Shown piece by piece: positions 23,751-33,480 of a stretch of DNA of 64,000 bases. The stretch is from Hyaloperonospora brassicae (lineage: Eukaryota > Oomycota > Peronosporomycetes > Peronosporales > Peronosporaceae). Within the stretch, counting starts at the first letter, position 1. Each line of letters begins with the position of its first letter. The stretch spans positions 1 through 64,000 of the forward strand of contig CANTFL010001462.1 of the NCBI GenBank assembly GCA_947650285.1, in the 5' to 3' direction. The notes beneath the pieces are model-generated. The model was not told the origin of the DNA. It saw only the letters and a program-made list of their open reading frames with translations, and did not search any database. The position numbers were made by a program, and so were the translations under genes.

Positions 23751-25381
23751 TTACGCAGGGCATTCCTCGCCCTTCGTGCCGTCCGCTGGAAGATACCAGC
23801 AGTGCTTCGTCGCCACTCCACCGATCGTCGTCTCGCCGATGCTCGAACCGAACGCCCACGACGTGTCCGCCGTGTGGTACTCCAGCTTCATCCAATCCTT
23901 CGACGCACATACCGAAAAGAAACCGTACTCGGCGCCCGAGTACGTCCAAATGTTGCTGACGTACTCAGCCGCGTACGTCGTCAGCGCACTGGCAGACTCC
24001 TTCTGGATACCACCTCCTGCGCCGTTCTCGACAAAGTGGATGCCGAGCGAATCGGAGTGGTCGTGCTTCTCACCGTGCGTGTGGCCGTAGAACCAAACAC
24101 GGACCCCAAGACCAGCCAGGAGGTCAAACCACTCCTTCATGCCCGCTTCGTCGTAGTGCACACTCGGACTGTAGTGGCTGTTGACGATCTTCCACGTCGC
24201 CTTCGACGCAGCCGCCTTCTCGGCCAACTGCTTGCGCGAGTCATCGCTCCACTCTTTGAACTTGGCAAAGCACGCGTCGTACATCTCCGTGTCTCCGCCC
24301 GCGCAGAACTCGTGGCCTCGAGCCGCACCTTTGCACTTCTTGTCGTCGCCTTCTGCGTAGCCATAGCACTGGCAGCACACTTGCATTGCAGCGTGGACGT
24401 CAGCGTCCCCCGAGTCCACGTTGAAAATGTCAATGCTCACGCCCGACGCCGCGTCTTCGATCGAGTGGACGTAAAAGTGGTCCTTGAGCACCCAGCGGTC
24501 GTCGTTCGGACTCGTGTACTCCTGTTGCCACTTGAACTTGTTCTCGAGCGCAGTGATGAGGTCGTCCGTGCTCTCGCACTTGGCACTAAAGTCGCCGTCC
24601 GAGCACACGTAACTGGCTCCGCCGTAGTCGTGGTTGCCCATGACGTTGATAAAGGGGATCCCGGCCAAGTTCTGGCCCTTGAACTTGCCCTCAAACGTCG
24701 TCGCAAAGCGCGAGTCGCGGTCGTTGTCGCTGTTGATGCCCGTCCAGTACAAACTGTCGCCGTGGCCCAGCACACAGGTGGGTTTCACGTCCATGTTGCC
24801 CACTTGCGAGTCCATGAGACTGGCCACGACGTCTTCGGCGACAACGTCGTAGTTCGTGAACGTGCCGGAGCGACTGCAACACGAGTCCCCGACCACAGTG
24901 GAGCCCCAGTCGCCCACAGCCAGCGCGCAGACGGAATAGGTCTCTATACCCCACACCACCAAACAAGTCAAGCAAGTCAGTCAGTACATCACCCCCTCCC
25001 AAAACGAATACCACCCACGCTTTTAGCGGACTTTCCCCCCATGCGGCATAATCGACCCGATCGAGTCGCTCCCGAGATGGAATACATACAAACTCAAGAC
25101 AATCGTATCGTACCTTTCGTCGGGTCGGACGTCACAGTGGACACGATCGACGAGTTGCCACTCGTCGACGCGTTGCCCGACCGCTTGCGGGCGGACGCAC
25201 CAGTGCCGCCGCCGCCGCTCGCGTCCGGAGTGGATGAGCCATCGGGGGACGTCGAGTCCCCGGACGACGTCGAGCTCGAGCTCGAGCCCGAACTGGTGGC
25301 TACGATCACGCCCACGATGGCGCCTATGACGGCGCAGAGGACGATTACGCCAATGATGACGAGGCGCTTGTTGACTGCCAT
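23751..25381 (-). CDS. Membrane-anchored purple acid phosphatase 1 (2 exons)
   Basis: This is a metallophosphoesterase of the ACP5/TRAP purple acid phosphatase type, hydrolysing phosphomonoesters at the cell surface or in the endomembrane system. Exon 1 is 25381-25114 and exon 2 is 24943-23751, joined across a 170-base GT-AG intron (GTACGATACG...GGTATAG), giving 486 residues. Residues ~6-28 are a hydrophobic signal anchor (VIIGVIVLCAVIGAIVGVIV), followed by a Ser/Gly-rich stalk to ~88. Metal-ligand motifs are complete: GDWG (D101), GDSLY (D152, Tyr155), GNHD (N193, H194), VNSHY (H346) and GHTHG (H377, H379). Several cysteines fall in a CCQCYGY and KCKGAARGHEFC region, probably disulphide-bonded. 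It pairs with the paralogue 2.6 kb upstream, same strand. The intron phase (1) and position match intron 1 of that paralogue. Confidence 0.92.
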
Positions 25382-28000
25382 TGTGCCTCAAGTGGGCAAT
25401 ACAGGCGACAGACAATACGGTCCTCGAAAGGGGTCAAAACGGAGAATGGATGGGGGAGGGGGTCGATAGAAAGAAGTGATACGAAATCAATGCAGTTGGG
25501 GGGGAATAGAGAGGGAATATGCTCAGAGGTCTTCTGGAGGGAATAGGCTCAGAGGTCGTTTAGATGGACCTGTCGACCGTTTGTTGCGGTTGCGGGTTGT
25601 TGTTGTTTACAGTAATCGATCGTCGGTCGACTTTTGAAGACTGGCGAGGCGACGCACATGGCGGTGATGACCGCCACCTGTCGACGACGAAAAACCTCGG
25701 ACGGGAAAAAAACCCTCGACCCCGAACCGCATGTCGTCGTCGTCAGTCCTGATTTGCTCGCGCGTGCAGTTGGAATACCCCTCTAAAGAGGAATGCGGTT
25801 TCGCTATAACAAACGTGTCGAGACAAACCACCTGTCGACACGCTGCTCGCGGGATGGACGAGGATGACCGAGTGGGGATATCGTTATGGAGAGGGTCGTT
25901 GGTCGCAGCCGATCCCGACTGCACGGATAGAAAAAAGCCTCACGGGATCACTGCGTTGGATTAGCCTTGAGACGTTTTCCTCCACGCCTTGACGGCAACT
26001 TATACGAGGTCGCGCAGCGACAGTGTCGAGGGCCAGTGGTTACGACTGCATGTTGTCGATGGACCTGCCGTCGTTGTTGCAGGTTGTGGAAAACGTGATA
26101 CGTCGATGACGTTCAGTAGCAACGGTCAGCCAGCAAGAGGACTACCAGCGTTCGACACTCACTTCCATCTCGAAAAAGGCACCACGGTGCAAGTGTTCTT
26201 CTTCTGTAGCGATGCGGATACTACCCACAGTCTTGCTTGTCCAGGACCTCGACAAGTGCAGATGAAGGGATACATACTACGGCAGCAGAGGTCAGACCGC
26301 TACGTGCTCGAACCCGGCAATTGATCTCTGTATCCAGAATAACGCTGTCCGAAGTGAAGGAGCGCGTGCGGACGGAGGAGCATGTTATTCAGCATACCAG
26401 AGGTAGTGGAGATCATAACGAAGCGCATGCGCAAGCCATCTTGTAGACAGATAGCGTCTCGACCACGACTGAGTATGTGCAGTCGCGCCTTAGCGCATGG
26501 CAGGCAGCTTATGATGACTCGCTGACTTCTGTACAAGGCGGAAGGGAGCGAAAGAAGCTCGGTGTGGCATGTCCAGTAGGTGGAGGAACGACCGAGCAAC
26601 GCTTGACCACCGATTACAAGCGCTTTTACGCTGAATTTACACTGCATCGTGTTCGCGGAGTACGTAGCACGAGCTGGAAAGTACTGCAGGAGTGCAACTG
26701 CAGCAAACGCATGTTCGAAAGTCTCGCTTTGTTCAGAAGACGATACGGTACGAGACTACTGGCTCTGTCTGCAGAACGTGAGTGCTGTCTTCGTCTGGGC
26801 ACAAGTGCTGCTGGTCAAGTGAACGCGAGCAATACCGCATCGGTAAAGGACATGCACCCGGTGCGCGTTCAGTTGGAGTCCATGTCCAAGGCGAGCGCTA
26901 CCTCGTGACAGCGCGTGACCTCTATTCAGCACGCTAGTTCCAGCAAGTGGTCCATCTTTTTTCGTGGATCGTCAGAGACGAGCCCACGACGGAGATCAAA
27001 TCGGTGGCCGCCGTCTTCCTTCACATCGAAAAGAGGGCTGTCGTTGCTGAAAGCTGTTGCGCTTACGGGACATTCACGTCACCGCACTCGAAGCAAGTGG
27101 AAAACATAGTCTCTTTCATTGAAAGCAGACGCATGCAGCGCTGTAGGATGACCGGAGTGAGTCCAAGACACGCGTCACAAACGCTATACTGCTCGTGGTA
27201 TGGCTAGTGTCACGAAAACTTCTGCCCACCAGATGTGCTTGCTGCTGGTTAGAAATCTTGTGGTGTTGTGTTTCAGATGCTGCCACGCGGGCCTAGTGGG
27301 ATAGAACGCAAATCTCGGTGTTTGTTGCCCGATCGAAGTATCTCGCGTAATTACACACCTGGAAAACGGCAGTAAGCTCTCATGCTGTCACTCTATTTTA
27401 TGTCTTAGAGCGATGCGATGCCTGGTTGGTGTGACCTATTTAAGCTGCTACCATTCCTTTTCAGGCAATATTGTGGTAAACGGCCAAAAGCGCGCCGACG
27501 TCGGAATATCAAGTTAGCCCAGCGTGGGGTACTCTTTTGCCACGTTACGCGAGAATTCGTCATGCTCTGCGTACGAAAAAAGAGACTGCAAGTGTACCCC
27601 CATTCGTCGTACAGAATACGCGTCAACACACTAGTGGCAACGCCAATCAACGCGGCTCAGACTTTGCGATGAAAGGCACTTCGTTTGCTCACATTACGAC
27701 ACACACTCAGTGTCTGTCGTTATCTGGATACAAACATCATCATCATCACCATTTTTCCTGCTTTTACATACAGAAGAAAGCGCTTGCGAGCCGCATATTG
27801 TTTCGACCTTTCGATTGAAAGCCTTTGTCTGTCTAACAGGTCCACCACGTAGACGAGAAACGAAGAGAGGAACCTCAAGTACCGTCGTGAGCACTGTAAA
27901 CGTGAAATAACTTGCAGTGAATTCACGACAACACTTGCGGATTCTACCTCCAAAACATGGACATTTGATCGAAAAAAAGGGTAATAATCTCTCCTTCCAG
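25382..28000. other. Gap between the two acid phosphatases
   Basis: No intact gene is visible. The part just above 25382 should be the promoter of phosphatase 1. On the plus strand about 26140-26177 reads LPAFDTHFHLEK, which resembles the start of TatD-family metal-dependent hydrolases (FDxHFHL). It is not followed by the family's other motifs, so it is at most a scrap. Other open frames (26477-26908, 26947-27207) begin without clear starts and match nothing I know. Confidence 0.45.
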
Positions 28001-29640
28001 TCAGCACTCCATGCCACTGCCACCGTCCAGTGGAATGTACCAGCAATGCTTTGTAGCCACACCGCCGACCGTCGTCGACTTGAAGTCCTCAGCAAACGTC
28101 CACGAGTCATCGGCCGTGTGGTACTGTAGCTTCAGCCACTCTTCCGAAGCTTCTACCGACATGAACCCATACTCGTGACCTCCATATACCCACAAAGGCT
28201 CCACAGAGCCTTTCACAAATTCAGGGATCCCGCTCGCCGATTCCTTTTGGATGCCGCCACCTGCACCATTGTCCACGAAGTGGACCTTGAGCGACGACGA
28301 GTAGTCGTGGTTCTCACCGTGTGTGTGGCCGTTCATCCAGAGCTGGACGCCCGAGTCGCGTAGGATGTCAAACCACTTTTTCATGCCGGTTTCGTCATAG
28401 TGAGCGTACGGCGAGTAGTGACTATTGACGACTTTCCACGTCGCCGTGGACGCAGCCACTTCCTTGGCAAGTTTCTTGCGCGAGTCGTCGCTCCACTCGG
28501 TGAACTTGTCGAAACACGCGTCAAACATCTCAGTGTCACCGCCTGCACACAACTTGTCGCCCCTGGCAACGTTTTTGCACTTCTTGTCATTGCCTTCAGC
28601 GTAGCCGTAGCACTGGCAGCACGTTTGCTGGGCACCGTGGGTGCTGGCATCGCCTGCGTCGACGTTGAAAATGTCGATGCTGACACCCGACGCTTTGTCT
28701 CCGATCGAGTACACGTAAAAGTGGTCTTGCAAGATCCAGCGGTTGTCGTTCGGGCTCGTGTAGTCTGCTTGCAACGCAAACTTATTTGCGAGCGCCTTGA
28801 CCAGCTCCGACGCACTCGAACACTTGGCCAGGCCCTTGTCGTCTGAGCAGATGTAACTCGCGCCACCGTAGTCGTGGTTCCCAAGCACATTGACCCACGG
28901 GACGTTCTTGATGTTGGATCCGTCATACTTGCGCTCAAACGTAGTCGTGAAGCGCGAGTCGCGACTTCCTTCGCTGTCAATGCCCGTCCAGTAGAAATTG
29001 TCGCTAGAGCACAAGGACGGCACATATACTGTCAGTGCTGGGACACTAACCTCAGTTCACACGACCCACTCGGCTGTATGCACGACTCACCCGTGGCTGA
29101 TGATGCACTTTGGTGGTGTGGACGCAGCAGTCGCTTGCTGGTCCATGATACTGGCTACAACATCCTCAGCATTGACATCGTAGTCACTGAAAGTCGACGA
29201 ACGCGTGCAACACGAGTCTTGCGAGACGGTCGTGCCCCAGTCACCGATAGCGAATGCCGAGACCGTGTACTTGGCTGCAAGGTGAGTAAAGATCGGGTAA
29301 GTCTGAGCTCGAAGTTCCATTGTGGAACTAGTTTTGTATAATACAGAAGCGAATTCGTACCGGCTGTCGGGTCCGACGTGATGGAAGTGCTACCGGAACC
29401 AGAGCCCGAAGTCATTGTCTTCCCCTTTTTCTTCTTGGAGACTGCGCCAGCACTGGAAGAACTCGGATCGGACGAGCTGATTTCGCCAGCGCCAGTAGTC
29501 GAGCCCGCAGAACTTACAGCATCCGACGACTTTGTCGATGATGAACTACTGGCTTGGCGAGTTACTAGAACACCGACAATGACGCCGATGATTGCAAGCA
29601 CCACCACGACTCCAGTGAGCAAAACCTTCTTGCTCACCAT
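28001..29640 (-). CDS. Membrane-anchored purple acid phosphatase 2 (3 exons)
   Basis: Paralogue of the gene at 23751-25381, with the same predicted reaction and location. Exons are 29640-29361, 29274-29091 and 29003-28001, with an 86-base intron (GTACGAATTC...TTGCAG) and an 87-base intron (GTGAGTCG...CTCTAG), giving 488 residues. A signal anchor (VLLTGVVVVLAIIGVIVGVLV) is followed by a Ser/Thr/Lys stalk. The catalytic motifs are all present: GDWG, GDNFYW (interrupted by intron 2 within the Gly codon), GNHDYGG, VNSHYSP and GHTHGENHD. The GDNFY spelling is the family's standard; copy 1 has GDSLY. Intron 2 is absent from copy 1. The stop is at 28001 and the GG/C-GAC join restores frame across intron 2. 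Confidence 0.92.
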
Positions 29641-30189
29641 GTTGTCACGCTATGAAGTGTCGGTCTGCTTCGTGCTTTGGTATGGTCGTGGCCTATCGAG
29701 AGGGTCTTTGATACCTCTTGGGCTTGGCAAAAGCACAAATGAGGAGACCAAAGCTGCTGCTGCTGCTGCATTGGACTTTCGGCCCTATAGCGTTCGTAGC
29801 AGCTACTTGGCCACCGTGTGGTTGTAAGAAATGAGGTGTTGCGATCGAGAGGTCGACTGGACAAAGTGCTCCTCCCCCTCTCACATATCTGACTACACTC
29901 GCGATCCAACAATACTGACGATCTTGCCGACCCGTCGTGTCGCACTCTCCATACTGCAGATGTAGACAGTCGTCGAGAAGAGTTTTGCAACGAGTTCATC
30001 GTCGACAGTGCGATCGCGTGTATGTCGCCATGCCAACATGCCAACATGAGCAGAAAGACGTGCCGACTGTGTAGTTTGTGAATGGTACTGCACGATATCT
30101 CAGGCAATGCAAACACAAAGCCGATAGACTCTCTTTCTACAAAGAGGTTTTGACGGTTGTAAGATCGATACATACACATTGCCAGCGAT

Positions 30190-30660
30190 ATGGAAAAAAA
30201 GACTCGATGGATCCAATATTCACGAACTGTGGCCGTTAGTGCAAAAAAAACTTGATGCTGTGTTCACATCGGCATGAGGAACATCCACCGCCACATGTCC
30301 GTTTGTAATTGACGACGAGAGCACAGTCGAAAGCTCTACGGGCTCTGGCAACCAGCTGCAGAGGCATTGCCGAATCTTCTCGACCTGTTGTCAACGCACA
30401 CGGATTTTTTGTTTCACGACACTGCAGATGTTGTCACGAGAGCACTGGAAAGGTCCAGCCTTCTTGCCGCTGCCAGCTTCCTCACGCGCATCGATCAAGA
30501 AGGTCACGAGAGCAAGACTAAGCTTACCCTTTGCACGGAGAAGGCTACACAAGTGTGGGGCTACGTGGATTCGCAGCGTAGTCTCTCTGGTGTGGTTGGC
30601 CTGGTCGCTGCTATCCGTGCAGTAATGCTCGAGGAGGAGGATGCGATCGTGATCACCTAA
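30190..30660 (+). pseudogene. Unrecognised decayed coding sequence
   Basis: A coding-like piece at about 30200-30270 reads IHELWPLVQKKLDAVFTSA and then stops. From 30313 a 116-codon open stretch in another frame, with no early ATG, continues (KLYGLWQPAAEALPNLLDLL, then helical text ending EEEDAIVIT) to TAA at 30658. The two read as parts of one helical protein separated by a frameshift. Further coding-like fragments lie at about 31050-31275 and 32668-32850 on the same strand, so the original gene may have been larger. I do not recognise the family. It could instead be a multi-exon gene whose introns I failed to place. Confidence 0.35.
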
Positions 30661-33480
30661 GTAGCTGAACACACAGCGCGTGGAATGTGCGTGCGCCTCC
30701 TTACCCTGCGACATTGACATAGTCCGAATCGTAGCAGAGCTGCATTGTTGTGCACGTGCCGTCGTCGCTCTCATCGACTAGGAGCACGTCTTTCAAAAGT
30801 GTGCTCACGACTCTCGCGTCTAACTGGCGCGCGCGCGATCTATCGAGAGTGCATGTGTCAGTGAATGCACTCATCTAGGTCTCTGCGATACACTTGAGGA
30901 CAATGGAGAAAGCATGCTCTGCTGCACTCTCTATCTGTCGACAAAAAACACATGTGCAGCTCAGGCTATGCGTAGCGGTGGCGCTCGACTGCCCGACTAG
31001 AATCTAACTCGCAGACCGCCTCACGTGGTGAAAGCAAAGCTGCTTGCTCAGCCGAGTCGGACGGAACAGGCCCTCTCGAGCTGCTGCTTAGCCCAATGCC
31101 AACAAGCACCGAGACATAGCCTCGCGCACGACTTGTACATCGATGATGACACCAGTGATGGCAAGACGACCACCACATCGTTGTCCACGGCGGTCGGCGA
31201 CGCTATGATTCGTCGTCTGTACTCTGCAAATGCTGCTGTAGATTTGGACGCTGCCATACCACGGCAACGAGTATAGCTCGCAGATCAAATGCCACTGTGT
31301 ACGTGTGTGAGTACTCTGTACGAATCGCTAGGACAATGACTACCTCATCGTCGTGTTGTCTCTCTCTCTCTCTCCTCAAGTCGAGCATGAGATCCCCAGC
31401 GTCTGTCAATATCACCATTGCCTTCTTCCATGGCGTGTTGTGTTCATCAGCAAAGTCCGGGAGGACCCAACATATCATTTTGCTACCAAAAGCGACTGAC
31501 GTAGACGACACTAGCGACGACATTAGCAACGATACACCAGAGCAGAGAGACCTCGAGGTCTCTCGTAATGGGTGCGGACAGCTTGTTGCCGCCACATGAC
31601 GTCTGCAATCAAGTCAATGTGAGCGCACAAGAGCGTCGTGTACTCGGCCGTACTTGCGAGTGTGCAAGAAGCCAAGACGCGCAACAGTATTGCCATGACA
31701 ACCCAAGTGCTTAACAAAGTTGCATGACGAGGCAATACACACATGTGTGCCGCGCACATACCTGTAATGCACCCGTTGGTAATGCTCCTGCCGGTGATGC
31801 ACCTTCTTGGCAATTCCATTGCAATGGACATGTGTGCAGCCATAAGCAAGTGTGAAGGCAGGTCCGCTTTGTTCGCTTCATGGCCCAGTACATACCCTGT
31901 CAGACAGAAAAGCTAGCAGAACTGCGTTGATCAGTCAGTCCAACATGGTGAGTGCTGGTTGTTCTCGGGCACTCGCAGCTTATCAGGACAAACTGCTGAT
32001 GTGAAGGAACCGAGCACAATCGATTATAAGAACTGCTACTACACAAGAGCTGCCCCTACATCAACGAGTGCGCTGGCGGTGTCTCTGGTCACACGGTACA
32101 CGGGGTGTGCGATCAACATTGGCGACGTCCTGCACAGAGGATGTACTTGCGCTGAATTATACACATGTCTGCATCTCACCATATATTTGTGGTGTTACAT
32201 ATTGAGGCCGTTGCACAAGTGCTCGATGAACAAACTTGATTGCCCGACAAAATAAATAGGACCGAAAGAGCCTAAAGACCGCTGTACGGTGTGTCAATGT
32301 GGTGTCTGTATCGCTGCTGCTCAAGTCGCAATCAGCACAAGTCACCTGGTTGAGGTCGATCGCAGCTGTGTTCCATTCGATGTGACTTCAAGTGGCGAAC
32401 AACTGGTGATGTGCATAAGCGCTCGTGCCCACCCAACAAAGCTCCACAAGTGACAACTCACAACAATTGCTACGTTTTGCTGTGAGAGAAAGACCCAACG
32501 CCCATAGAACATGTGATACGGCTTCATATTCTACTGGAGCATTAACTTGGACCTTGTCACAACCACCAAAGCGATCCTTGTGAGTATAGTATCAGCAGCA
32601 CATGCGCGCTCACTCCGACTCGTAGAGAGCCGGGCACTACGAACGCTTTCGTCCACATTGCCAATCTTTGATCGACGCCACTGAGGACGTTCAAAGTGAC
32701 TCAGACTTTGCAACGTTGGAAGCAAAGGCGACGCATGTCGAGTGTCTTGCATTCAGGCTAGCGTCCCAGCTGATATGGTACATCTCGTTCGAGGGTGAGG
32801 CCAAGTATGTCCGACAGAGCGTAAGGTATACGACGCCTTCGACGGTTTAGATTCAGTCCAGGAACAACACTACTGCGATCCCAACGTCGACTCACCATAG
32901 CCGCGCACAGAGCTTGCTAGTACGTTTTACACACTTTACGAGCACTCTGTCGATAGCGATAGCTATAGCTTCGCGTCACTGAGCAAGTGACGGTCACTGA
33001 TGTTAGATATGCCACCGCTTCCATCACACTTGTCATGTTATGCCAATCCGTGTGCGAAAGTATCATACCGCAGAGTGATACTCGCGCCATTCCAGCCAAA
33101 ACCGGTATGCTCCAAGACAGTCTGCTCCTGCAACACCCACCAATCTGCATGCACCAGCTCCTCATCATTTTGTGACCTGTCGGCTTGAAACGCGATGTCG
33201 CGCGATGTCGCACGAAGGTTCAGTTAGAAACGCCATCAATAGGATTGTCCTCGTAAGTTAGCACACCCGCCAACATCAAGTAATGTTGCGGGTCGGCATC
33301 ATCCCCGTCAAAAGCGTTCGTTTCCAGCTCTATCCATCGCCCACAAGTGGCACACGAACTCAACAACAGCTGCAGCAACTTACCATCTTCGCACTCGTTC
33401 GCCCACTCGATCACGCACTCGATCACTTCTTCTTCTGCTCATCGTGTCGGGCGTAATCGACACCTTATCACTCGGTCCCC
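30661..33480. other. Gap before fimbrin with coding-like fragments
   Basis: No intact gene. The plus strand at about 31048-31275 (DDDTSDGKTTTTSLSTAVGD) and 32668-32850 (EAKATHVECLAFRLASQLIW) reads like protein, but neither has a clear start. A short CT run (TCTCTCTCTCTCTC) sits at about 31360. The last ~300 bases before 33481 are pyrimidine-rich with repeated CACTCGATCAC and should hold the fimbrin promoter and leader. Confidence 0.4.

Noticed and set aside
23721..25469. 582-codon plus-strand frame opposite acid phosphatase 1
   Set aside because: Antisense shadow of the phosphatase; it spans the intron and has no recognisable domains.
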